Part shown: in pieces, positions 38,819 through 48,704 of the stretch
Layout of the letters: every line of letters begins with the position of its first letter
How positions within the stretch are numbered: position 1 is the stretch's first letter
Assembly: GCA_963210315.1 (NCBI GenBank)
Contig: OY723258.1
Location: 248,001-312,000 of the forward strand
Source of the DNA: Rhynchopus euleeides
Lineage: Eukaryota > Euglenozoa > Diplonemea > Diplonemida > Diplonemidae
Reading direction: 5' to 3'
DNA: 64,000 nucleotides
Translations under genes and position numbers: made by a program
Notes under the pieces: generated by a model
Database searches by the model: none
The model's input: the letters and a program-made list of their open reading frames with translations, nothing else
What the model was told of the DNA's origin: nothing

Positions 38819-40411
38819 GGCATACAGTGCAAACGATAATTATTATCGCATACGATAATTATTATCGTATTCCCATTATCGTATATTATCGTATACGATA
38901 ATATACGATAATGGTGCGATAATTTTTTGAGATTTTCGGAAAACCAGAAATCAGCCCAGAGCACATTGAAAAAGTGGTAAAAGTGGAGCCGGAAGCTGCC
39001 ATTTTTGCTTCTTTGAATTATTGGTGACGGGGGGCTTCACTCAGAAGTGTAGAATGTCCCTCACAAATGGGTAGCAGAGACACAACACACATAGTGCCAT
39101 GACATGCACATCACTATGTCTGTCTGAAGAAGTTTCAGGCACAGTGGGGCGGAGAGGACTCTGGGGATTGGGCAGTGGCCGTTCCACATGCCCTTCCCCT
39201 CGTGACTTACACCCTGTCGCCACCCCACTTCATGGAAAACATGACTACGCAGCAACAGGGTCATACTTGCGGCGGTATGCAACCACCAGTACAGCCTGTT
39301 GCGGGTTCGCAAAGCCGACTGGTACGCTGCCTTGCCGTCGGGACCCAGATACTGAGGACACCCCTGTGAGAACACTGAGGGAAGACGTTGGGCTAGCCTA
39401 GTTGAAGCAGGTGTCGGGGTGACCGAGACAGAGCACCCTGCCCAGAACATGAACAAGAAAGACTGTTCGACTGATGGGGAAGAACCTGATAGGCAGGTGT
39501 GGTCTTCGGTGCAATGTTTGGAGAGATCAGGAGATTTCTCTTCAAGGCTACCACTTATGTTGGACTTGGCCTTCGCTCCCGTGAGCAGTGAAAAAGTGAG
39601 GAACACGGTTCTTCCCCTCTGACTGACGACCAGTGATGACATAGCGAAGGACCTTGAATGGGGTTTGAACCCGAGAGAGTCAATACTCAACCAAAGGTAT
39701 TCTTCAGGACCTGGCACGGAACGGGCGATACGAACGCTCCCACCGTGCGCACGGACCTGTCTGCAACTCTACAAGGAACCACGGGGTGGCGCGCGCACAT
39801 CACCTCGGAGGCCTCAAGGAGCCTGCCTGACCTGCACGACTCCGCTGCGCTACAAGGCGGAGCTCGGGCGCCATCCTCACCGACAGCAAGGCAAGGGGTG
39901 ATGATCATCTGGAGACACCTGAGCCCATGCAGGATCGGAGAGACGCGATCCACCTGAGGGAGACCACCATCCACCTCCTTCGGACAGACCACACAGCCTT
40001 GTCGATGACCACAGCAGCCCGGACACAGACCAGTACGCGTACCCTGCCTGCAGCACCGGACCCCACAGGCTCATCTTACCCTTCCTGGTGCTGGGGGAAT
40101 GGTAGTGATCTCTATTTTGTGGCTGATTGTGGCCCTTGGCGGGGTTTGGTGGCGTTTGGCGGTGGTAAACTGGAGATTTCGGTGATTGGTTTCGGGCAAA
40201 ATCAGGTGGGTATCGCATACGATAATGGGATTATCGTATGTTATCGCATACGATAATAATTATCGTATCCGGTCGTATACGATAATGGGATTATCGCATC
40301 ATACGATAATGGATTATCGTATGCGATAATAAATTATCGTATGCGATAATTTTCCGAAAATTATCGTATCTGGTATATGTGCGATAATAATTATCGTTTG
40401 CACTGTATGCC
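38819..40411. mobile_element. TIR element, CGATAATTATCG-rich ends (family 5)
   Basis: A 1593-bp element with ends GGCATACAGTGCAAACGATA and its inverse ...TTTGCACTGTATGCC. The TAs at 38817-38818 and 40412-40413 flank it, the left shared with family 4. Both ends carry dense arrays of ATTATCG/CGATAAT and CATACGATAA palindromes (38833-38925 and 40209-40395). The interior has no recognisable gene. A G-run follows the right TA. Confidence 0.8.
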
Positions 40412-40429
40412 TAGGGGGGGGGGGGGGGG

Positions 40430-42700
40430 GTGAACAAAACTCATTTTTGCTCGCGCTGCAACCTTTTCAGATCGGGCAGCAATCCCAAGAAGCACGGCGT
40501 GGCGTTCATCACAGTTGTGCCCAGGTGTGCTCTCTCGGGCAACGGTGGGTGGGTGAGGGGACCTGCAGAAGCTGGGTTCCCTAATCCTGACCAGCGCCCT
40601 CCCCCCACTCGATCAGCCCATATCGGCGGGGAGAAGGCGCCGTGCCAATGTGCTCACCAGCGACCCGAATTGCAAGAATAAGAAGCAAGAGACATAATAG
40701 GCACGCACGGAGGATGTGGAAGGTGCTCCCATAACAACAATCAGGGGGTAGAAAAGGGTCGGCAGGTAAGAGTACCCGTCCTTCCTTCGCAGCAGATAGC
40801 ATCCGGCAGCTGGGTGAGGGCCAGGCTCAGGGTATGATCCCGGAGGAGGCACCTCGGACGGTTCTGCACGATGTGTGTTGGGGGGGGAAGAGGGTGTGTT
40901 TTTTTGGTTGTGGACAGAATGAATGTGGAAGAACAACAAGAAAAAGCAAGAGCATCACGGGGCACCTCCCAGCATCCGACAACGTGGCGGATAAAAGAAA
41001 AAAATCGGCAGAAAAATCGGGAAAAACCAAACGGCGTTTGAAGCTGCCTTCGCTTTGTGTGTTGGGGTCAAAGCACCCGCAATACCCACCGGCGTTGCGG
41101 GCTGACCTGTTGACTGTGGGATCTGTTGCAACAGCCCTCCCTAACGGGGAACAGGAAACGGTTGGGGCTGCGCTGGATCATCAAAGAATAAAAGAATTGC
41201 TGTGAAGGTTCGGGCACAGCAGGCACACGCGCAGGCGCACAAAACAAAGGCGGATCCCGCGAGGCGCTTTGAGATTTTATTGAGCAGCTTATTTTTTTTG
41301 GGCGTATTTTCAGCCAGAATTCATTGATGAACCGAGCAGTTCTCACGCACCTCCTGAACAGGAGGTGCGCATGCATGGGGGAAGCACGTAACAAAACAAC
41401 CGCACTCAGGTAAGGGGGCGACCGTCTCGGCAACAGACGGAAGGGCAACCAAATATCCGAAGGCGAAGCAACAAAAGGGAGGAAGGTGCCGCGGTGCGGC
41501 CCCCACACTCAGGGGGCCGGAGGGGCGCGGAGAAATTCTGGCGCAGTGCCCTGGAAAGGCGGTGGCAGGCAAGGGGGTGTGGGTCGTGAGGCAGAACGCG
41601 AGGTAGAGTAGAAAGGAGCCAGCGTACGGAATGTGTTTGTTTGTGAAACGAAACCGGGGGGTGTTAGTCTCCGCAGAAGGATGTAGTGACAAGGCAGAAA
41701 AACACGCTGGCATCGCTGCCACACACACACACACAACAGCCGCAGCCCCTTTATAGGCCTGATGCAATTCCCCCTGAGTGGGTGATTTGCACATTCTACC
41801 AAAAAAAGGAGCACGGTGTTGACTTTCCTCCACTGACATTCTGCTACAGTGCGGTCGCAGCAGCTCACCCCAACCCCGGTTTGTGCATGCGTGCTTCTTC
41901 TGACCCATTGCATGTGGGGTGACGAAGGAAAGCGGATCCCCCCCCCCCCCACGGAGATGCAGGGGGTCGCACAGGTGTCCCGGGTCTTGAGGCAACCAAC
42001 CATCGCAACCGACGATACACACCTTTGATGCAAACACCGAAACATCAGAACAACATGAGGGTAGATGTACTGATCGTGGAGTGCATGTGCAGTGCAGTAC
42101 GGTGGAGAGGGGTGGGGTGAAAAGGCCCAACAGGAAGCGGCTTGCGGGGTAGGGTGCAGGGGTTGGGAAGGTGAAGGCGGATGTGTGGTGTTGGAAGTGG
42201 TCATGAAGCCTCGCTGTGGGCACCGGCCGGTGTTGTGCGAACCCCGCCCTGTGGCAGCAACGTGGGGCAGCGAGATCTGGCAAAAGATACGAACAAATAA
42301 CTGCCGAAAATTTGCGTTGTTGGAACGCAAGGCACCGCCCTTTGGTGGGTCAGTCGGGTGTGTCAGTCGGGCCCGCAAAATCTGGCGAGACTTCTCATCT
42401 TGCTGCAACCCTCACCCCCACACACGCACACCTCAACTATTGTGGGGGGGGTGCGGAATCAGGTCTGAGTCACACAGTCATCCGCACACACGCACACACC
42501 TCAATCACCCAAAGCGGGGAAGAAAAATAGGCAACAAAGAAAACCACAGGCACAATGGGGTGGTGGGGTGAGGCAATCGCAGCCGTTCCATCTGTTGGGA
42601 CCTCTCCCCCCCCCGGGGGGGCGACGAAGGGGTTCATTTTTTTTTGCAGGAGGATGTCTCGTCTAACAGGCGGAGAGAGCAGCAGATGGTTGTTTTTTTG
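40430..42700. other. Intergenic, no gene seen
   Basis: Follows the G-run after family 5. Long minus-strand frames (41321-42408) lack domains and are probably compositional. An (AC)n run lies near 41723-41734 and a C-run near 41938-41950. Confidence 0.45.
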
Positions 42701-43906
42701 TTACAGCAGAACTGCAGGCGACGAGTGGATGCGCCTTTCAGTCCCGAGGAGCGACCCGGACAGCATGCTCCTGCTCGCCCTGATGTGGTTCGTGATGAGG
42801 AGCGGCTGCGACTCCGCAACCCGCCTAGGGGGGAGCCCCACAAAGCTGATCGCCACGCTGCCGCCGAACCCGCCCCCGCCCCCTCCACTCCGCGACGACC
42901 CCAGCGACGACACGTCGCTCTCCCCAGACGACACCACCTCCTCGATTTCCTCGATGCCGACAACACCAACACCACCACCCCTGACCTCCCTCACCGCCAA
43001 CAGATACTCCCGAATCTCCTCCCGCATCTCCACATCGGGTGTGATGTCGGAGCGCCGCATCGCCTGCCTGCTGATCGGGCATTCTCCCCGGCCTGTCCGG
43101 AGGTGGTATTCCAGGTAGAGCCTGTCGAATGTGTGGTGCCCATCCCCGCAGCGGACCGGGTCGTGCATCAGCGACAGCGAGATGGGGCACACCATATGCT
43201 CCGGCGGGCTGCTCGGCAGCTCGCAGCAAAGCGACTCCACGAGGGCAACCAGCGTCGAACCCCCCGCCCCCTCCTCCTCCCTCTCGGTGCTGGCAGGCCC
43301 CACTGCGCCTCCCGACTGCTGGGGGGCGGAGCCCTGCCTCCCGACACGCCTCGGAGGCAGCACCCGCTCGTCCTGCCACTCTCGGGCAGACCTTTCTGCA
43401 GGGCTCCCAGATTCAGATGGCGTCGACGCAGCAAAGGCGGGCCGCCCCCACTGAGGGGAGCCCTGCAGGGTGAAGGAGACTCCCGAAGGCATCCGGGAGG
43501 CGGCATGGGTCGGTGTGATGAGGTCGGTTGTATGCAGGGGGGTCCGCTTGCACCTGCAGAACCACCGGCAGCCCACTGCGGTGCAGAGGAGGCAGATGGA
43601 GGCTCCGAAAAGCGCTGCGGCGCTGCAGCCGATCAGCACCGCGCCTGCCCTGCTACCCAGATAGGTCGTGCCCTTCCCGCTGCTGGCGGTGGGGGGTGGT
43701 GGTGGTGGTGGCGGTGTCGGCGTATCACCCATGTGTTGCGCCTCACTCGCGTTGCCCCACGCCGCATCCCCAGGCGGCAGCCATCCCGTCGCCTCAGATA
43801 GGTCATCCCCATCGTCAGAAGAGGCGGCGGAGACACCTCCTGTCGCAAGCACCCCTGCCTGGCAGGCAAGGGTGAGCGCGGCCCACACCGCAGCAGTGTG
43901 TGGCAT
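42701..43906 (-). CDS. Membrane-anchored U-box E3 ubiquitin ligase
   Basis: ATG at 43906, 401 residues. N-terminal hydrophobic signal (MPHTAAVWAALTLACQAGVL), a Ser/Pro-rich lumenal stretch with a poly-Pro run (64-72), and one transmembrane helix at about 86-112 followed by CRWFCRCKR, a Cys/Arg-rich stop-transfer. The U-box lies at about 234-303: HMVCPISLSLMHDPVRCGDG, then HTFDRLYLEYHLRTG, ECPISRQAM and an EIREYL helix. U-box proteins recruit E2-ubiquitin without zinc. The layout suggests a ligase facing the cytosol from the plasma or an endomembrane. A C-run lies 15-30 nt upstream of the ATG. I do not know a family with this exact architecture. Confidence 0.75.
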   Translation of the reverse strand: MPHTAAVWAALTLACQAGVLATGGVSAASSDDGDDLSEATGWLPPGDAAWGNASEAQHMGDTPTPPPPPPPPTASSGKGTTYLGSRAGAVLIGCSAAALFGASICLLCTAVGCRWFCRCKRTPLHTTDLITPTHAASRMPSGVSFTLQGSPQWGRPAFAASTPSESGSPAERSAREWQDERVLPPRRVGRQGSAPQQSGGAVGPASTEREEEGAGGSTLVALVESLCCELPSSPPEHMVCPISLSLMHDPVRCGDGHHTFDRLYLEYHLRTGRGECPISRQAMRRSDITPDVEMREEIREYLLAVREVRGGGVGVVGIEEIEEVVSSGESDVSSLGSSRSGGGGGGFGGSVAISFVGLPPRRVAESQPLLITNHIRASRSMLSGSLLGTERRIHSSPAVLL

Positions 43907-44277
43907 GGAGTAGTCGCGGTGGGGGGGGGGGGGGAGAGAGAGTCCAAATTGGGGGGGAGAGGGGGTGTGGGGGCTGGGCGGGATCAGCGCATACAGTGTA
44001 TGACTCTGCCCTCGGGGGGGTGGGTGGGGGGGTGGGGCAGGCGTGCCTTTGTGTGTGTAAGTGGGGGTGGGGAGGAGGGGGGAATGTGACCTGTGTGTTG
44101 GGGGTGGAGGGTGCAGGGGAGGTGGGCAGGGCCAGCCGCAAAAAGCGGTGTTCTTTGGTTATCGCCATACGCACGTACACATGTGACGACGCACCGCCTG
44201 GGTGGCCTCCAGGGCCAAAACAACAGGGACCGCCGCGATAACCTGGCTCCTGCGAACCTTTCCCCAAAGGTAAAGGG
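43907..44277. other. Intergenic with G-runs
   Basis: Upstream region of the U-box gene, with G-runs at about 43919-43933 and 43951-43960. Nothing else is seen. Confidence 0.5.
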
Positions 44278-44775
44278 CTGCTGGACCAACCTGCAGGCCC
44301 TCGTCATAGATGCGTTGTCGATGGTGGCACACCCCGTCCTGGCAGGGTTGAACGAGGTGCAGTTTCGCTGACATCCCCGCCAACAAGGTGCTTGAAAGCC
44401 ACCCGAAGGCCAACCCTGCCCGACCCTCCAACCGGGTATGAGGTGTACAGCCTCTTCACTGACAGCATCCTCCTCACGAAGACCCGCTGCACGTCCTGCC
44501 GCAAAATGCAGGAGCTGCTGACCTGCATGCGCCTTGGGCGGCGCAGCTCTGACGCCACTAGGATGTCTTCACGAAGCGCTACGTGATGACGAGGCTGCCG
44601 CCTGTTGGGTGGGCGCCGTGCACCTTCGGTGCACGCGGTAGAGCTGGCACACCGTGACGGAAAGACGGTGTACCTCATCCCACCCGAGGACTATACCAGT
44701 GGCAAAAACCAGCGGCGGGAGCCCATCGTGGCCCGGTGGCTGAATAATTTGCGCTGGCGGACCTCAACCTGACGT
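44278..44775 (+). pseudogene. Possible decayed coding sequence, only plus-strand trace
   Basis: Three short plus-strand stretches in different frames look protein-like: one ending LVIDALSMVAHPVLAGLNEV near 44372, one with LPDPPTGYEVYSLFTDSI near 44420-44590, and one with RDGKTVYLIPPEDY ending near 44772. Frameshifts and stops separate them. They could be an old gene or a captured fragment. No family is recognised, and composition alone could mislead. Confidence 0.3.
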
Positions 44776-46897
44776 AACCTCTCTGGCCTCGTCGGGCTGT
44801 ACGAGGGGATGCAGGGGTACACACGATGCACGTACATGTGAGGGTGGAGAGGGGGTGTTGACAAATACACAGGCTCAAATCATCATAGGGAATTTGCTGC
44901 TGCTGTTTATTGCGAGGGCATGGCGGGGTGGGGGGTGCGGGGTGGGGCGATCAAAATGCGGGCATCAGAAATGTGCTAGGAGGTGGGCACTCTCGCCGCA
45001 GACACCAGGGGGGTTCGGGGGGGAGATACACACATGACAGATGGGGGGGCGAACAGTGTTTTGTGCTGAGCAGTGCAGAGCGCACCACCCAGGGCGCACC
45101 GTCGCCCCACATAGACACACACCGAAACACACGCCACAAAAAATGCGGCAGGTGTTGATCTGGGGAGGAGGTTGCGCACTCCCTAAAGATGGGGGACATC
45201 ACACCCACACACACCCACCCACATGCAAACAGGGCTTCTTTTCAGCAGTGCAGAGCGCACCGAGCATAACGGAGCCCCTGCTTTTGGTGCGATCTCTGTA
45301 TTGTTGAGCCGACAAAAAGGAGTCCACAACTTAAGCCCCACCTTAGTGGGATACCACATCGGGGCCTTCGCGATCTGTGCCACACTGTGTGCCAAACTGT
45401 GTCACTTTGCAGCCGATGTGCTGTGAGGCAGCTCACTTTTCGGCGCTTCTGAGCGAATGCCCCCACTGTGTTATCGGTTGTGCACCCAACACGACGGGGC
45501 TTTTGAGAGTTAGCTCAAAATGAGCGGGTGGAGGGGGGGGGAACTGCACGCCATGGCAGTCGCTTCACATCCGGCAGGCCGTGGTGTGGCGATGTGTGCC
45601 CTGCGTTTTGGAGGAAGGCCAATGGGGATGGGGGCTGCGTATGGAGCATTCCATCGCATCACACACAAGACGCGCATGCACAAAGCGCCAAGCAAAGAGA
45701 GCACGATGCATCTGCAATGTCGTTTCACTCACGCTTCCCCCCCCTCTCGATTCAACGCACACACAGAGGGCGGCACAACGGTGCCTTCTAAAGCCCTTTG
45801 CGCGGCACAAGCCGGAGGAGGGAGGGGGGGGAATCTCGCAAGCCGTGCACTGCCGTAGGACCCCACGGCTCCGGCTACAGGAGGGGTCTCTTGACTCCTG
45901 TCAAGAGAAGGGGAGTGGGGGGAGGGGGGGTGCACTTTACAACCAGTTCTGAGGCACACACACCAACAGAACACAGCTCACGTTTGCTCCACACTTCTGA
46001 GTGAAGGCGGCGTGTCGCTCACACCACTGGCAGTTCTGCGCCATTTTTGAACGATTTGTCGGGCTGTGCCCAGGGTCCGACCCAGCAAAGGGAAGCTGCC
46101 CCTGTTTTTTTTGTGTGCACCAAACCCGAGAGAAGAAACCCCAACGAGGAGGACGGTGCGGACACCACGTGGGTCACTCTAAATGACACCCCATTCGAAC
46201 CTGATACGCCGCATCCCCCCCCCCCCCAGACACACACGGGGAGCAGTGACACCTACACCTTGCGAAGTCAGACGACACCAGGGGGTGGTGCGGCTGCAGG
46301 GGTGGTGGCACAGCAGCGTCACGTCATCAGATGAGACTCGACTGCCGAGAGCCGAGGCACTTTTGGGAGGGAGAGGGGGGGGGGGAACTCAGAAATAGGG
46401 GGGCAGGGTAGGGCCTAAGAGCTGCAGAACCGGAGAACGAAACAATAACCCCCCCCCCCCACCCCGCCCCTCCCTCGAGCAAAGCTCGGCTAAAGACACA
46501 ACACACCCGGAACAGATCAGAAATCAAATCATGCGCATCGGGGGTGCATAGACTTGGTGCACACTTTAACGTATGTTGAGGTAAGCGGTGGGTAGAGCCC
46601 ACTAAATGAAGTGGGCGGAGGCCCCAATCTGCTAAGAAGCGGAAGGGGGAGGGGTCAGCCGTGGTAGCAAGAGAGCAGCAAGGGCCTTGGCACCAGAGAA
46701 AGGACAGGCGGGTTGCATGCTGATGGACAAAATGACGGTGGGGGAGGAGAATATACGGGGGGGGGAGGGGGCACAGACACCGGTCCATCTCGGAATTGCA
46801 CGTCGCAGTTTTCTGAGATTCGGTAGGATAAAAGGCTTATTGAGGGCCGGCCCCTGCGGGGCTTATCCCAACACACCGGGGGGGGGGGGGGGGGGGG
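44776..46897. other. Intergenic, no gene seen
   Basis: Contains G-runs, two copies of AGCAGTGCAGAGCGCACC (about 45068 and 45246) and a G-run of about 20 ending at 46897. No coding frame can be supported. Confidence 0.45.
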
Positions 46898-46899
46898 TA

Positions 46900-48232
46900 G
46901 GGGGGGTCATAAGCCCCCCTAAAAACGTACAAATACCAAAAATTTCAACATACCATCAGAACCGCCCTAATACCTGATCTGACCCGAAAATCCGACCCAT
47001 ACCCCCCCGGAAACCGTCTGGAGCCCACTTGTGACACCTGATGCGCACTTTTGTGATGATTTTTTGGGGTCCTAAAAAATGTACCTCAGTTTCGTACCTT
47101 GCCTTTGTACCTGAACCACTCCCGACCGCAATATTTCGTTCTTTGCCTTTTCTGCGGTGGTTCCGGCTCAGGTGGCACGATGTTGCCTCCCCAGTGCCTC
47201 GGCAAGGTCTTTCTTGTACCTGATTGGTGGGAATGTTGTGTTGTTGCGCCAGCTGAATGAGTTCAGCCACCTTCTGGGTGTAGTACACCACGCAGTCTCA
47301 ACAGCACGTATGAGAGTGTACCATGTGAGGACTCAACAAAGTCATTGGATAGGCATCTGCCTGCCGACTCAACCCCCACAGTGCGACCGCAAGATCGTCA
47401 GGGATGTCTCAACGCCAGGGGAATACTCTCCCCTGGCGTTGTACAACCCTACTCTTAATCCTCGGGTCCTCTCCTGGAGGCGGTGGTGGCGGGCCCGCAA
47501 CGCTTCGTACTTCCGGTACGGACTGGGGTAGTCTGCCCGGCTGACCCGCTCATCGCTTCCTAGATCATCTGCTGCTCTGGAGCTGCCATCACTCACTGCC
47601 CACATCAGTTGGTGTAGGGGTAGGAGCAGGAGGAGTGGGAGGAGTAGGAGTGCAGGTGACATCTTTCTTGGCCAGCAAGGAACGCCGCTTTTCGCACGTG
47701 CGTGCAGTTGATGCACCACTGCATATATCTGTCGTCACCACGTCCCACTCGCTCTCCTATGTACCCAGCCCGACGGAGCGCCCGAAATAATGTCGCCTCA
47801 CGGATGTCGTGTGCCGTTTTCTTCTGACGCAGGTCTGCCACAACGCTCTCTGCCGGGACCCCGCACATCTCCCGTTTGGCGAGCGTCTTTCGAGCAAGGT
47901 ACCCCTCTGCAGCAGCATCTGACACCTCTGCGAGGCCCTAGGCACACGGCATGTGTTGCTCGGCGTGCTGGGTGAGCGTAGTGATACCCTTTCCTTGCAA
48001 AGAACGAAATACTGCGGTCGGGAGTGGTTCAGGTACAAAGGCAAGGTACGAAACTGAGGTACATTTTTTAGGACCCCAAAAAATCATCACAAAAGTGCGC
48101 ATCAGGTGTCACAAGTGGGCTCCAGACGGTTTCCGGGGGGGTATGGGTCGGATTTTCGGGTCAGATCAGGTATTAGGGCGGTTCTGATGGTATGTTGAAA
48201 AATGTGGTTTTGTACGGGCTTATGACCCCCCC
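46900..48232. mobile_element. TIR element, TCATAAG-type (family 4), copy 2, internally deleted
   Basis: A 1333-bp copy of 37296-38816 with the same ends and orientation. About 190 bp of the copy 1 interior (near 37682-37870) is missing, and small indels break the ORF. TA at 46898-46899 follows a G-run; TA at 48233-48234 is shared with the next element. Confidence 0.85.
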
Positions 48233-48234
48233 TA

Positions 48235-48690
48235 GGGCAGTGGTGGCTGCGTACGCGTACGCAGCGTGATTTTCAAAAAGTGCGTACGGCGTACGCGTAC
48301 GCGTACGCGTACGGCGCTGCGTACGGCAGTCTATGGAGCACAGGAGACAGCCATGGCCGCACACCAAATCCGACCGTCGAACTCAGGTGTCCCAGGGGCA
48401 GCCTTCGAGCCTTCCAGTCGGAAGTGGTACCTTTTGCAGTATGATTGCGGGTGTACTTGCAGGTGTTGCGAGTTATTCGCCACGTGCGCGGCAAGGAACC
48501 ATCTGTGAAAGGCAAGATCAAAGTCCAGGGCCCAGCCACCCGCTGGGTGGCCTACTGTGTGCTGAGAGGCCTGGAATACCAGCCGTACGCAAAATCTGCG
48601 TACGCGTACGCAGCGCGATTTTCAGAAAGTGCGTACGGCGTACGCGTACGCGTACGCGTACCGTACGGCCGTACGCTGCCACCACTGCCC
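48235..48690. mobile_element. Short TIR element, GTACGC-rich ends (family 6)
   Basis: A 456-bp element with ends GGGCAGTGGTGGC and its inverse, TAs at 48233-48234 and 48691-48692, and alternating GCGTACGC/GTACGC repeats in both arms (48249-48315 and 48585-48677). It sits directly against family 4 copy 2, and a G-run follows on the right. No coding capacity. Confidence 0.8.
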
Positions 48691-48704
48691 TAGGGGGGGG
48701 GGGG

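Noticed and set aside
39650..39690. tRNA-like T-loop (GGGTTCAAACCCC on the minus strand)
   Set aside because: No A-box, anticodon arm or acceptor stem could be built around it, and it lies inside a TIR element.
41321..42408. Two overlapping ~300-codon minus frames
   Set aside because: No recognisable domain or signal, and neither frame is clearly better than the other.
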